This document shows positions 1 to 12,909 of a stretch of 64,000 nucleotides of DNA, one piece after another. The DNA comes from Apiotrichum sp. Y4204. Its lineage: Eukaryota > Basidiomycota > Tremellomycetes > Trichosporonales > Trichosporonaceae. The notes below the pieces were generated by a model. That model saw only the letters and a program-made list of their open reading frames with translations. It ran no database searches and was not told the origin of the DNA. The stretch covers positions 248,001 through 312,000 of the forward strand of contig JAMYHL010000033.1 of the NCBI GenBank assembly GCA_025531455.1. Direction: 5' to 3'. The first letter of the stretch is position 1, and each line of letters starts with the position of its first letter. Both the position numbers and the translations under genes were made by a program.

Positions 1-537
1 ACAAGGGCCCAAGGCGTAACTCGTGCGAGGCGCGGCCCGGACTTATTGAGAGCACGCACCTCGCGCCCCTCAACGAGGGTCTCGTAACGGATGACCGTAA
101 GTAGCAGAACACCTGGCCCCTCCGCTTTGGCTGACTGCGGGGACGTAGACAAAAAACAACAGGGAATGCACGGAGGCCAACACTGAACACAAGGAAATAT
201 GGCAAATAACCCAGAAACTCCATACGATAGTCGTGTGAAGAAGAGATAAACGAAACAAGCAAATACGATCAGAAGAAAGAAGAAACACAAACATCAAGTT
301 CCCCGCTCAGAAGTTATGAAACCCACGTAAACGACTGTCTCGACCGTCGCGGCAAACACCACGTCACGCATGCTGTACTATAGTTAGCCCCGCCTGCTGT
401 AGTTGACAGTGTCGTCGAATGCAATCAGTGTCCGGTCCCGTGCAGAGAGTATAAATACATGGGCATGGACTGCTACAGCGCCACCCTATCCTTCTTTGTC
501 ACTTCTCACTGCAGACTCTATCTTTGTCACGAGCACT

Positions 538-3511
538 CTACAACTTCCCATTCTGCGCCATCTCGGGAACATCCTGCTTGCCACCGGGTGCCGGCGGCCA
601 CGCACAGCCAAGATACTCCTTGCCCTCCGCCTTGTAACCCCCCGGGTGGAAGGTATACGTCTCGTGGCGGTTGAGCTCGAGGTTTTCGGCCTGCATTTTC
701 GCGAGGACAAACTGCTTGCCGCGCTCCTTGAGTGCGCGGATGACAGTGTTGAGCTCGGCGTCCACCTTGGCCGAACCTGGTGTCAGATCAGGATCACCTC
801 CAAGACTCACCAAACGTATCGCCCAGCTTCTCTAACCGCAGGCTCTCACGAATGAGCACCCGGCCCATCTTGCCCCACACCATGACCACTAACAAACCGG
901 AGTCAAAAGTCGTCTCCTCATCACCGAGAAGGTAGATGACCCCCAGCATACGCCGCACAGCCGCGAGCGCGAGCTCGTTCGGGTCATCAAATGTGTTTGT
1001 GTCGTGCAGAAACATCTGCGCACCGCCAAGCATGAACTGCTTTGGAGTGTCAACAAAGCTGTGCTAGGCAAAGAAGCAGCGACTCACAAGCGTGCCTGTC
1101 ATATTTGTGATGCTCTTCCTCTCCGTTGTCGTCTGCACGCCTTTGAGCTCGGCGGGGAGCTGATCAGTATATGTCTCCAAGACCTTTGTAAGGAGGGTCC
1201 TTTCGCGCACAGCGCGCTCGCCATTGCCCCAGATGACATCGTAGCTTGCCGCAGATGCCGCGTGGGAGGTCATATCCACGGCCAGCTGGGAGCACCGGAA
1301 CAGAATCTCGATGGCCTTGAGGACTTGCCCCCTGACTATTAGCATCGCGACAGCAGAAGACATACAGTTCGGTAGGCTCCTTCACTGGCCGGCGGCACTG
1401 CATGAGATCAAACAGGGTCTCGTCGTCGTCCAGGTGGTCCCCAGGCTACCGTCAGTCATGATATCGCACACCACTCACAGCTTCGTACTCGGACCACGGC
1501 CGGGGCAGCGGCGTGCACGCCCAGTCGACGCCGAGGCCCGGCGGCCACTCCTGGCTGACCTGCGCACAGCGGTCGAGCATGAACACGCTCCAGCTGGGAG
1601 TGTGAGCAAGCACGCAATGTTGCTTCCTTACAAGGTGTAGATCCTCTCCGCGACCTCGATCTGTGACTTGGGCGGCCCGAGGTACACGATGGGGTGGCGA
1701 CGGAGGCGGCGGCACGGCATGCACTGCTCTCCGGGAATGAAACGCGAGCGGGGGATGAGGTGGAGGCCGCACATGATCGCAATGCTAAACGTCATGCCGG
1801 CCATTGTCGCCGCCTGCTGTGAGCTACATGAATGGGCGCCACACCCACCTCGCAGAACCGCGTCATGCTGTATAGGTAGCATGTCATGAGGAAGCCCGCG
1901 CGCGCGGCGTCAAGCAGGCGGTCGCACTGCGCCATCGCGTCACGCAGGTGGTCGTAAGCCTTTTTGTAGAAGCCTGCCGCACGGTCGCGCAGCGTCTGCG
2001 AGCTAGACGCCCAGCACGTAACAAGATACTGCTGTCAGTGGTGATCCCGATGAGTGGAGGGGCTGCTGTAGATGACTGCCACGGTGGGCTTGGCTTGGCT
2101 TGGCTACCGCAGGACAAACGCCTGCACAGCTCAGATATCGCGCACTTCCTGGCCTGGACTCGCCTAGTGCACTGCCGCGGCGCCGCGTGGTGCACCGGAA
2201 CGCGGCCGTGGGTGACCGTCATGACATCCCACATTCCGCACCGTATCCAGGATGCAGAGGAATGAACAGTCATACGCACAATTGCATTGAGTAGACACGG
2301 GTGGGGCTGCTCTTTCGGGTCGTCGGACTGTAGGCGATTCCAAAACGTCGCAAAGTGCATTTCGAGACAGAACAGCCGCTGGTGGCTAAAGTACAGCCAT
2401 ATGCTGGTGGTTAGTCGTGATGGAGTTGGATGGGCAAAGGACTCACAAGTGCTCCTTTTCGAGGGCGGTCAGCTCGGTGGGATCAGCAGGCGGGGCGGGC
2501 GCCGCGGGCGGCGCCTGCTGGGACGCCTGCTGCTCGGCAATGTCCTGCTGCAGTTCACGGATGAGCGCGTCGAGGTCGAGCCCAGCATATTCCGGCGGCA
2601 GGGTCTGACCACTAAGCCCTGTTGGAGAGCTGCCCAGAACGGGAAGAAAGCTGGAGAACTGGAACATGTCGCTCGTAAACGGCGTGAACGGCGTTGTGCC
2701 CGGTGGCGAGAGCAGCGGGACGGCGCCGGGGCTCGCGGACAGCAGGCCGTGCGGCGTTCCCCCTAGAGGAAGAGAGAGCGAACACGTGCCATCGCTGCTG
2801 CCCGTGGGTATGCTGTTGGGTACGCTGTTAGGTACGCTGTTAGGAACGCTGCTTGGCATACTGGGTGCTAGACTCGGCATGCCCAGGCTACTACCTTGCG
2901 CGCCTGGCTGCATCATTGGAAAGTAGCCCATTGGCGTGGTCATCGGCTTGGCGTCGTCGAGCACGGTAAGCATGTACCGTTTCTCAGAGTACACGCATGG
3001 CCGGGTACGTTTGGTGCAGTTGGAACAGGTCGGTCGTTCACCGGTACACCGCTGCCGTGAGTGGGTGAGTAACTAGTGACTAGTAACTAGGGAAACGCAC
3101 GACTTTGCGACTCCGGCACGCGTTGCATGCATCTCCGCTGCTCGTCAGATCTGTTCTTGTCGGTAACGTACCGGGCAAGCGGGCCTGGGATGTCAGTTAT
3201 CGGTGTCAGTCTCCGAGATCAGGCCCGAAAAGCACCAAGTTGCTGCCTGGAAACTCACGCCTCTGCTCCACCTGTGATGCCGCCGGCGCGGCAGTGACCG
3301 GTTTCGGCCGCTTGGCGCTCCCCTCCTCGTGTGAGCCGGAGCGCTTGCGCTCGCCGCCGTCCATGCTGTACCGGGGATATAGCTCTGGCGGGGACGCGTA
3401 CCGCGGAATGGGTGCGTGCAAGTTGAGAGAAGGGTTGGGATATGGAGGGTAGGGAGATGGCGTTGGGGATGGAGTAAAGTATGGAGAGTATGGAAGATAT
3501 GGAACAACCAT
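538..3511 (-). CDS. Zn(II)2Cys6 transcription factor with fungal-specific TF domain
   Basis: Probable DNA-binding transcription regulator in the nucleus; target genes unknown. The start is the ATG at 3511, giving a Pro/Tyr-rich N-terminus, then a basic stretch (ERKRSG..KRPKP). The zinc cluster is split by introns: one exon gives ACNACRSRKV (about 3156-3105), the next begins RCTGERPTCSNC and ends at PCVY near 2994. Spliced, it is C-x2-C-x6-C-x6-C-x2-C-x6-C, the exact family pattern. A 12-base coding repeat (SVPN) lies near 2810-2860. Downstream exons match the fungal_trans fold: LEMHFATFW (about 2360), AATMAGMTFSIAI and PPKSQIEVAERIYTL (about 1830-1630), then FMLDRCAQVSQEWPPGLG (about 1550). 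The last exon is read to the stop at 538. There are at least eight exons; some middle junctions are uncertain. The family is seen directly; the regulated pathway cannot be told. Confidence 0.85.
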
Positions 3512-5424
3512 CGTTTGGAGAAACCAAAAAACAACAAATAAAGATAAATCAGTGGAAAATCGGCTAAAAATCAATCCTCCATGGGGACAGACCATCATCC
3601 TCTTTCATTCTCTCGCCCACTTTTGTACGTCTTCTGATCTCTGGATGCATATCTCTATCAATGCATGCAGGTCGAGTACAGCGCACGTTGCATCCTCTAC
3701 AAGCATCTACTTGCCGACCGACGCGAGTGCCGCTGGAAACCCCATATGGCCACAGCAAGCTGCGTGCTGAGCGGTGCACTCGATGAGTATTCGCAATCGC
3801 TTGTCCATTCGGACTCGCAGTAGCAGTGCACCTCGCGTTGCTTGGTACGACGGCTGGCCCATTCGCAATCCAATGCCAAGAACATGCCTCGCGTCCTCAT
3901 GCCATCATGCGACGAACGGACGAGCGGCCCGTTCGGATCGTTCGGAACGACGCGACGCGCCAGCGTCTCGCTATTCTCGCTCTCCGGTGTACACATGTTC
4001 AGCATGTTCAGCAGGTTCAGCATGTTCAGGCGGCACTCGAGACGCCGCATGCTCTGTGATCTGTGTACCTCCGCATTCACTCCCCCGACCTTTGTCCTTC
4101 TTGGGTGCTTGGGGCCCATCTGTCACCTTGCCGGCTTCCTGCTCCCTGGCAAGATGACCCCCAAGGCAGTGAGGACGACTGCGCGTAGCCCTGCCGAGCG
4201 GCAGCCATCCGAGATCCCAGCCATCGACAATCAATCATATGGCCGCATGGATAGCATGACAGTATCGTTGATATCCCGGCCGGCGGGCATTCATTCCCGC
4301 CGCACCGCCTCATCTTCTGGGGCCCTATCTATGTAGGTGTGTTGAGTTGTTTTCCCATCTACAAATGACCGCGGCTAGGAACAGCACAAAGTAATAGAGC
4401 CTGGCCCCCCGCTGGCCCCCACTGTGATGCTCATGCTCTGGAACTCTGGGGCTCTAGGGTTGGGACTGAAAGAGGCGGAGAAGAGGAGAGGAGGCCACAG
4501 GGCTGAACAAGGCTGGACAAGGCTTGCGATGCCGGCATTCCGAAGGATGGCGAGGGTGGGCCCGGATCCGGAGAAATAATATGCATGTTAAGTGGGTATT
4601 CTCCCCTCTCTTGTGTTCTTGTGTTCTTCGGGGCTTGCCGGATATCGGACATGCAAAGCCAGCCACGTTTGTTTCGAGCATCCGCCATCTGCAACAACTA
4701 ATTCTCACTCAAAAATCAGAGGGACAACACAGAGACTTTTAATCCTGTCTCAGGTTAGGGCGTGGTGGACTGCTTATTCCCGCAAAGTATTGCCGCGAAG
4801 ACAGCTGGGTCTGAATGCGCCATTCTACGGTCGTATCGACGAGGCATATATTCTTCTGTGCCGAGAGCTGTGCCGACAGTGACGAGTCTCACAAATCACA
4901 ATTGCTCTCAGAGTAGAGCTACGGCCTGTGATTCTGTGATCGACTCGAGCGCCGCAACAAACACACGTGCACACTCATGTGCATAGCAGATCTCAGTGCC
5001 GCGGAACAGTTCCACTTTGGCGTTGACGAGCTATAAATCTCGCAACGCCTCGGAGCTCGGGAATCGCGAGTTACGAGGAATGAATTGCGCCTCGCAGCTT
5101 GAGTACGTTGGTGCGGTGCAGCACAAGCTTGTGCCATTCGACACGACGCTACTGATAGGTTTTGTTTCAGGCTCTGTATCTACGACATGGGAAGGATCAA
5201 GAGCGTCATTTTTGATCGTCAGAACAACGACCATCACAGTCCGTCCGATGCCAAGCTTTTTTAATCATCTGGATCCATCGAGAAACAATCTACTTAATAT
5301 ACACAGCACGGGAAGGAGCGTCTATGCCGGGTCGGTGGCCTGGGAGTGAATTCTTACGGGGGGTGGTGTCTCTTATAATTAATTTGGCGCTTTTAATCGC
5401 GGAACCGGCTGGTGTCTCGTCGAC
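3512..5424. other. Intergenic region between TF and RTA1-type gene
   Basis: About 1.9 kb without a supportable gene. It carries the promoter and 5' UTR of the zinc-cluster gene on its left and the 3' flank of the RTA1-type gene on its right. A short direct repeat of the kind ATGTTCAGC occurs around 3995-4030. The open frames here are short, overlap on both strands and show no recognisable domain. Confidence 0.6.
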
Positions 5425-6691
5425 TCAGTGCTGGATGTTCTGGAACTCGGACGCCTCATTAGCCTTTTCCGCCTCACGCACCGCCTGCCCACTGACGGCA
5501 ATGGCGGGGTGGAAGATATTGTAAAGCACGACGAGAATCGTCATGAGGAGCGGGTCGAGGCCGAGGAAGAGGGGCTGGTCGACGGCAATCTCACCGCGCC
5601 ACCCGTTCGTCAGCTCGATGGAGCGGTACACGCCACTGGGAGTGAGCTCCAGCTTCAGACGAGGAGGACTTACCGAATGGTGATCAGGACAGTCGCGAGT
5701 CCAAGCACACCCGTGATGAGCCACACACGCCCGCTGACGGGCTTGAACTCTGCCGTCTCGTCCAGCGGCGCCAGCTTGTCGGAAGTGTATGTGTCGCGGG
5801 CCTCGCGCGACCGGCGGCGCGCAGCACCACACTTGAACCACGCCGTGACGTCGTACTGCTTCCTGGCGGGGAGACGGCGCGCGAAGCGGTAGATGAACTC
5901 GAGGTAGAGCCCGACAAAGATGACCGTGATGAGGACTGTTGTCAGCTCGGAATACTTTCCCCCCACGTACGCTGGAGACAGACACCGCCAGTCATAATGT
6001 ACGCGCCGGTGTCCGCGTCCTCTGATGTGTTGGCCGTGCCCGCAATACCGCCGCCGACGGCCTGCACGACAAGACACGCAATATCAAAGACGATAAACGC
6101 CACGGCGAAGCTCTTGGGCGTGACGCTCGAGTACTTTCCGCCCGTGAGGCGAATGAGACGGTTCAGGAGGATGTAGTTGGCAGCCGAGAAGAAGGTCGGG
6201 CCGATGACGAGGCAGACGATCCTGGCAGAGTTAATGTCATTCTCCATGCCTGGTTACGCCTCGGTGACTCACTGCATGATAAACCCGTTGTACTCGGAGA
6301 CCCACATGCCGCCAAAGTGCGGCGTCCACTCCTCGCTCGTGAGGGACCACAAGCGGCCGCCCCACCCGATGACCTCGACGGCGGCGCCCGCTGCAAGCGT
6401 GGGCAGCGTCCACCACGTCTTCCACCAGATACCCTGCCCTATGTGAACGAGGAGCGAGAGGATGTTGATCGCAAGGAACCTGAAGTGTCAGTTAACAGAA
6501 TTTCTTGTTGGTTCTCACGTGTAGACCACCCAGGAGATCTGGTTATACCCATACTGCGAGTACTGTACGACGCCGGTGAAGAGGTTGGGCGACCCGGGGA
6601 CGAGGTTGCATGGCACGGTCTGCCGCGCGCCGACGGCGTTGGCGCCAAAGTTGCCGTCGTACGCGTAGCAAGAGGCGTTTGCGGGGTTCAT
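5425..6691 (-). CDS. RTA1-family seven-transmembrane protein
   Basis: Integral membrane protein of the fungal RTA1/RSB1 family, whose members are linked to lipid-like stress, sphingoid base export or resistance to 7-aminocholesterol. The ATG at 6691 opens MNPANASCYAYDG, a short extracellular-type N-terminus. After an intron near 6517-6480 the next exon gives hydrophobic FLAINILSLLVHIGQG and then EVIGWGGRLWSL. The next exon holds the family core: SARIVCLVIGPTFFSAANY followed by FIVFDIACLVVQAVGGGIA. Later exons supply another membrane helix (TVLITVIFVGLYLEFIYRF), a basic loop, and a final helix LMTILVVLYNIFHPA before the stop at 5425. The expected length is about 350 residues, normal for the family. 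Substrate and membrane (plasma membrane or ER) are not visible from sequence. Confidence 0.85.
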
Positions 6692-9360
6692 GATAGTGGG
6701 GGCTGAAGAGGATGAGGAGGGTTGAGTGAGGAAGACTGGAAGGACATTCACGTAGCTGATCTTATTATATCCTTCTTGCACACTGCCAAGCGGCCACTCA
6801 CCTTCTGACTCTGTTCTGTTGTTTCTGCGCTGTGCAATGGCGCGTCGCAACATCATGTACATCACACACGATTTACACGGCACTGCCGTGCTGCACAGAC
6901 AATTACAAGAGTGCACAGCCGCAACCCCCGGCCAGAGGCCGAGACCCAGAGGCCCAGAGGCCGAGGGCTATTACACATGCAGATGAGCCGTCCACTCGAT
7001 CTAACTTGTCGCGCGTTGTCGAGCGAAAGAGGCATAAGAGGCACTCGGAGACAAGGAGAGTGTTTGTCGCACTTTGTGGCTATCAGAGTCGGACTCGTAT
7101 TCGGTATTCCAGGCACGGTCGATCCGTTCCTCTCCGTTCGCAGTCCGAGGAGGCCGACGAGGCCGAGGGAGCAGCGGTCCGAGCTTCCGAGCTTCCGAGC
7201 CCGAGTGTATCTCATCTTGTCTACGCCGCGGCGCATCACCGCTCATTACAGTGAGACCCGAGAGATCTATCTGACTCATGACTCAGAATGGTCAGCATTC
7301 CACCAGTAGTAACTCTAGAATTGAATAGAGTGTAGAGTATGACATGCATGGCTGCATGACTGCATCGCCTCTTTGAGCTCCGCGATTCCCTCAGCTGCGA
7401 GAGTTCGGAGCCGGGCAGGTTTGCGGGGTATGCGGGAAGATATGACCGTCCGCGGCATGGCTGCACCGCTCCAGGCGCTCTGCGGCCCGCGAACAGAGTG
7501 CGAAGTGCAAACTGCAAAGTGTGAGGGTGCGTTGGGGGTGCGAGCAGGAGATATCGGTGAGAACGTGCGTATTGCGCAGCCCGTGCAGCCCGACGGTCGA
7601 CGGGAGCGGACAAAAAAGGACAATGCTCAAGGCCGAGCTCCTTGCCAAGTTCTGGCGCTGCTCGATCTGCCGTGGTGCTCTGGTTGCTCCTATCTATCAT
7701 GCTTCTTTGGAGTTTCAAAGCTCGAATCATCCAGCGGCGTAGCAGGGAGTCACTGATCACTGGATAGCCATCTGCAAGCTTATGCTCGCCGAAGCCCCTG
7801 CGGACACATTAATTGGCATTGAGAGTGGATTCCATACGGCAAGACAATGACTGCATGATTGATATGGATCATCCCCTTGATCCGGCCCCTCGACCCTCAA
7901 CTCGTCATTCTGTGCCTGTTCTGCCGCTATCGCCGCCCTTTACAACATGTCGCACAGCGACGGGGGCAACAAGGTTTTGCATCAGAGTGGAGAGTTGATG
8001 GCCCGGGTGTGGGATTGCGGCTCTTGAGAGTTGTGATTTGCTGTCGGATTTGTGTCAGGTGCCCGAGGCCGAGTGCGCTGTAGGGCGCTGGAAGGTTGAT
8101 GCCTGATCGCTTCGAGTGGTATCTCGGCGTCGTAGGGCTGAGCCGGATATCCAAGGTTTGAGATGATATCCCATATCCCATGTTGATTTAGGTCGTTCCT
8201 ACGCTTCTCGTGGTGATGATGGGCGAAAAGCATGATAACACAACGATCACAACCTCCTAGCTGCAATCACGCATCTCCAGCGTCGCGAAGGAACCCCAAT
8301 TTCAACATGTTCGGGCCACCTGCAGTGAAGTGCTGGAGGTTCAAGCTCGGTCTCTCTGCAGCAGATAGCGTTTCAGCGTTTATGCCCCTAGTGATCTAGA
8401 CGCGACGACGCGAGCAACGAGGTCTGTATTCTTGTCTCCGGTGCCGAGTGGACGGGCTCCCTGTATCGTCTTACGACGAGACAACAAGGGTGTCATCAGG
8501 CCCCGGGCCTGTCGTGGATCCCGGTCGAGACGGCGCTGTCACGGTGCCAGAGTGGTGGTCCACTTGTCCTCTTGCTGTGAGGTCAAATTGTGCAGTAGTT
8601 TCTTTTCTCGCTTCTCCTGACGTTCTGCCGGTGTGTCTCTGTATTCTTTTCGAGTACGCGAGTCCCTCAAAGCTTCTACCCCAGACCTCTACTTGGCCCA
8701 GTCATGCTTTACAGTAGCCCTCCCATAACGACGACCATATCCAGAGTTTCATTCCCAGGTCTACCGCCGACCAGTAAGTAGCACGACGCGATGCCCAGCG
8801 GCAGATTAACGGCGGATTGAATTGATTCAATGCTGCAGACTGTAGACTGCAGACCTGCCGGCTGTCGGCTCGGGTTGTGTGGCTGGAATTGTATAGCATT
8901 CCGCACCGCATTCGCCTGTATATCGCGCACAGTGGCGTTGTCATCAAGGCGATGACACCTTTTACTTGGCAGGTAGAGTACATGGTACTGTACGCTATAT
9001 ACTGTACATCAACGTGCTCCACGCTGTCGATCGCGGTGCTCTCATCGTCGCCTGAGACCGGTGTATAAATCAAACAATTGGCTGCCGGGCGCCGGCTGCC
9101 CAGCATCCATCCCCTCGGCACACGTCTCGTCGGTGACAAACGGGTGGCGAGCAATCCTAGCAGGTTAGCACTGGTCAGAGCCGCGCTGTTTGGGCGCACA
9201 ACGCCACCACTCACGCTGACACTGATCTTGTTCTTGACACTGGCACTGCTTGCATTCTTGGACATTTGCATCGTCCGCAACTCCAAGTGCATAGAGCGCA
9301 TACAAAAGTCGCACTTCCCTCTCCCCATCTCCCCACCCCACCCACATCCAGAACTCCACG
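6692..9360. other. Long gene-free intergenic region
   Basis: About 2.7 kb between two divergent genes (RTA1-type on -, RING protein on +). Open frames on both strands are mutual shadows without domain, splice structure or consistent codon use. The right part, just before the ATG at 9361, contains pyrimidine-rich CCCCATCTCCCC-type tracts consistent with the RING gene's 5' UTR. I see no tRNA, repeat array or transposon here; a non-coding RNA cannot be excluded. Confidence 0.55.
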
Positions 9361-11536
9361 ATGCCCGATTCCGCCCATACCCCTCTCGCCTCCGGACCAC
9401 CAACGCCGACGGCAGCCAATCCGGCATCCTACACGCGCAACGAGGTGATTGACGAGACCAAGCTCCGCGGGCCCCCTCCCCGCCTCACAGTCCTCGCACG
9501 GGGGTGGTTTCGCCTCCTCTTCCCCCCGCACACCCACCCGACGCCACACTGGCTCCGGGCAGCCGACGTGCACATCCACGAATCACGGGGTGCGGCAACC
9601 TGGGCCGTCGATCCGGGAACGCCCGCCTGGCGCCGGGCCGAGATTGAGGAGTATGCGCGCATGCTCGTCGACGCCCACAATGATGTCTGTGCGGCGCGCA
9701 CCCTCGAGGCCCTGGCTTCCCCGTCTCCGAACGTCCCCGAGGTGCCGGTGCGGATCGAGACGGAGATTGCTGGATTCCGGCTCATCCTCCTTACCCCAGC
9801 TCTGGAGGAAGAGGATACGGAGAATACGGGAGAAGGAGCCGCATGGCTCGCGCCCGCAAGAGCCACGCTCCACCCTCCTGACGCGTTCGAGCTGGATATT
9901 CCGGAAGACACGCCGACCTGGCTGATTGAGAAATACCGCGCGCTCGTAGACGACATGTACGCCAGCGTGGGGTTTACGCTCGGCGAGGTGGACGCCGTTA
10001 TCCGGGGCTTTGTTGGGGGCAGCACACTCGTGTCCCGGCTGACAGTCTCGTTTGGGATTCCGGAGGGATACCGCCGTCTGGTGTGCAGCCGTGTGCGCAC
10101 CGAGGGTCCCGCGAGGGACGGCGCCCTCCTCCCGCGTCTGAGCCGCCTCAGCACGGGGCTGTACCGCCTGGACTTTGGCCCCTCCCACGAGGTCCAGACA
10201 CTCACCTTTGATCTCGTGAATAAAACCGGCGCGATGAGCCCAGATGACCCCTCGTCCGAGGCGCTGGATTATCTCGAGCACTTCCTTCTCGCGCTGCGGA
10301 TTGCATTTGGCGACGACGACGGCGGGGAGGAGTACGAGGCGCTCGGGAGCGTGGCGGACGAGCTGGGGGCCGCGTCGCTTGACACGCCTGATCGCGAGAC
10401 ACAAGAGCGACCGCAAAGCGAAGAGCAAGAGCAAGCGAGAACGCATAAAGCCCAGGCGCCACCGCTCCCGCCCCGCCCGCCAAAACCACAGATACAAATC
10501 ACGATCCTCGACGCGATGGGCGACGAGCCTCCGGCACTCGTCGATTCGCCGAGCGTCATGTCCCCTATCACCACCTTGCCGAGTATCTATGATGCTGCTA
10601 AGGCTGGGCGCACCCGCGGGTCGACGCTCGAGGCGCAGCCCGGCGAGCGGATGTGGTCTGATGACCCGGAACCGGGGCCTGAGGCTAAGGACGAGCCGGA
10701 ATCCGAGCCCGCACGCTCAGAGACATTTCCCGGCCCCGAGCCTGAGTTCGGACCCGATCCGTTCCCAGTCGACATTGACGCCGTGTACGCCGAGTTCCGC
10801 ACCCGCGTGCTGGACATGTACCGCCAGTCCCCGCCGCGGCAGGACCAGCTCTCCGTGCTACAGGAGCGACACAATGCCTTTCTGCGCGCGTCCTTTGTGA
10901 TTGACCATCACTTGAGCCGTGGGGATGGTGCCGCGATGTTAACAGCTCTCGAGGGGAAGGTTGACGGCATGCTCCCCCCGCTCGTGAGGAGGTGGTATGC
11001 GCAGCTGCAGCTCAACCTCCCGCTGTGGGGGCAGGACCTCGTGCGCCTCGGTGATCGCATGGCCGAGATTCCTGCCGATCTGCAGAGGGAAGAGTTTGTC
11101 GGCGCAGACTTTGAGTGCTCGGACGCCGAGGAGTGTCCCGTCTGCCTTTGCGTCATCGGACAGAAAGAGGCGGTGGCAATCACGCCGTGCTACCACCTCA
11201 TGCACCGGGACTGTCTCGAGGTAGGTGGCATCAATAGGCACAAAACTAATTCCGCAGAACTGGTTTGACTCGGGGAGCGACGGGGCGCGGACCGAGACCT
11301 GTCCCGTGTGCCGCCGCGACATGGTGCTGTACGAGAGCCTGCTGGCGATTACGCGGTGGCCGTTCTTCGAGGTCGCGTGGAAGGCGTGGATGGGCCAGCT
11401 GGAGAGTGGGGAGGGTGAGGGAGAGGGAGACTGCGACGGCGAGAGGGTAAGTGAGTGTGGGGCAACGGAGCAAGGAAAAGGCGAGGGCTCGGTGGTGAGT
11501 GGTAGACCAGAGGCGATTTCGGTGTCCTGTCAATAG
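9361..11536 (+). CDS. RING finger protein (possible E3 ubiquitin ligase)
   Basis: A 712-residue protein in two exons: 9361-11220 and 11258-11536, with a 37-nt GT-AG intron in phase 0. The first 600 residues match no family I recognise; they include a Pro-rich segment (LPPRPPKPQ, about residue 370) and acidic stretches. A RING domain spans the intron near the C-terminus: CPVCLC, then PCYHLMHRDCL before the junction and NWFDSGSDGARTETCPVCRRD after it. That gives C-x2-C..C-x-H..H-x2-C..C-x2-C, a RING-H2/HC-like ligand set, so E3 ligase activity is likely but inferred. The tail is Gly/Glu-rich and ends SVSCQ. A short arrangement with the RING near the end and a long unique N-terminus suggests a lineage-specific substrate receptor. 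Confidence 0.8.
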
Positions 11537-11621
11537 AGTATTATCGTCCTTTTGCATATCATCATTACCGTCAGTCATCATGCCGCTTCAGACCACAGAC
11601 AAGACAATCACATGAGTATCT

Positions 11622-12338
11622 CTAAAGCTTGGCCTTTTTCGGCGGCATACCCGTAATCACCTCGTTGCCGTCCTCGGAAAAGTGCGATGCGGGCTCGTGG
11701 TCCCCAGCGCCAGCAACGACCGCGACCGTCTGCGTGCCGTACGCGCACACCTCGCCGTCGTGGTAAAATGTTATGCGCACAAAGCAGATACGCCGTCCTG
11801 GAGTGTCAGTAAGCGCTGCGCCTGGGGCGCGCTCCCCTCGGGCTTCAGACTTGACGCTTGGCTTCGCCGCGACTCACCCCGCTTTGCGACCTCGGCAGTC
11901 ATGTGCAGCTCCTCCCCGAGCTGCCCGCACGGGCGGGTAAACTCTGCGGCGAGCGACGCCGAGACACTCGCAATCATTGGCGTGCCGAGCGTCTGGAGCG
12001 CGAGCCACGTAATGTCGTCCACAAGCTGAATGAATGAGATGTACTGTATTAGATGTGGGAGCTCACCGTCATGATCACGCCGCCGTGGACCACCTGGAAT
12101 TAGGATCACTTTTAAGAGGAATATGAATAGATACTTACGCCGCGCCCGTTGAGATGCTGTTCCTGGATCCGCATCACGCATTTCACCTCGCCGGGACGCG
12201 CGGAGAGCACCTCGACGCTATCGCGGAACACGTTCGAGTCGTGGTCTGTGTGTGTGTGAGCTTGCTTTTGGATGGGGACGTACTGCCGCGCACGGACATG
12301 GCCCAGCACTTGCGGACGTGGTCGAGGCACGCGGACAT
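11622..12338 (-). CDS. Hotdog-fold acyl-CoA thioesterase-like protein (PaaI/THEM2 type)
   Basis: Probable thioesterase hydrolysing an acyl-CoA, by similarity to the 4HBT/PaaI superfamily. The ATG at 12338 opens MSACLDHVRKCWAM. A phase-1 intron follows (GTACGT..CACACAG, about 12284-12247), and the next exon reads HDSNVFRDSVEVLS and then MRIQEQHLNGRG. Short exons then give VVHGGVIMT and LVDDITWLALQTLGTP, so the spliced hotdog helix is HLNGRGVVHGGVIMTLVDD, with the family's N-x2-G-x2-HGG motif. The last exons encode RRICFVRITFYHDGEVCAYGTQ and a tail ending PPKKAKL at 11622. The tail KKAKL resembles a peroxisomal targeting signal 1 variant (consensus SKL), so a peroxisomal location is possible. 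The tail and family are seen; substrate is unknown. Product about 170 residues. Confidence 0.8.
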
Positions 12339-12909
12339 TGTGAGTGGTGGGAGTAGGAGTGAGTTATGGTTAGATGTTGAGAGTGAGAGTGGGATTGAGA
12401 TTGAGCTGGAAGTTGATGGGGATTATCTTGTTCTCCACATTCCCGGATGGCGGTGATAGCCGATCAGTATCCGGACACCGTCCGGCGGCGATGGCCGCCT
12501 CGGCGCCTCGGTCCCGATGACGGGCAGCTCCATTTGAGAGATTGAGCATGTGAAGATACGACAACAGCACACACATTTGCGGTAGACGATGTGCATCATG
12601 TATGTTCTGAACAGGTGCTGAATGATGCCGATGGGGACCCGGGAGGTCTCTGGACAGGCAGCACATGGCGCCTCAGCGTAGTGCACGCTGAATGGACCCG
12701 AGCAGTCAACACAGCCAACAGAGTAGACAACCGAGGGCGGTCAACGACGTCCCCGACATCCGACGTCCATACCGCGGAGCACTCGAAGCCCATGTACATA
12801 TATCCCGCGCCGCGAGCCGTGCTACCTCTCTGCATTGACAAGATTGCATACTTCAGACCATTCATAACCAGTATCCCCGCCAGAATCCATTCTCACCCCC
12901 TCTCTTCAC

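Noticed and set aside
8702..9427. 241-codon open frame on the - strand
   Set aside because: Overlaps the start of the RING gene on the other strand, with erratic composition and no motif.
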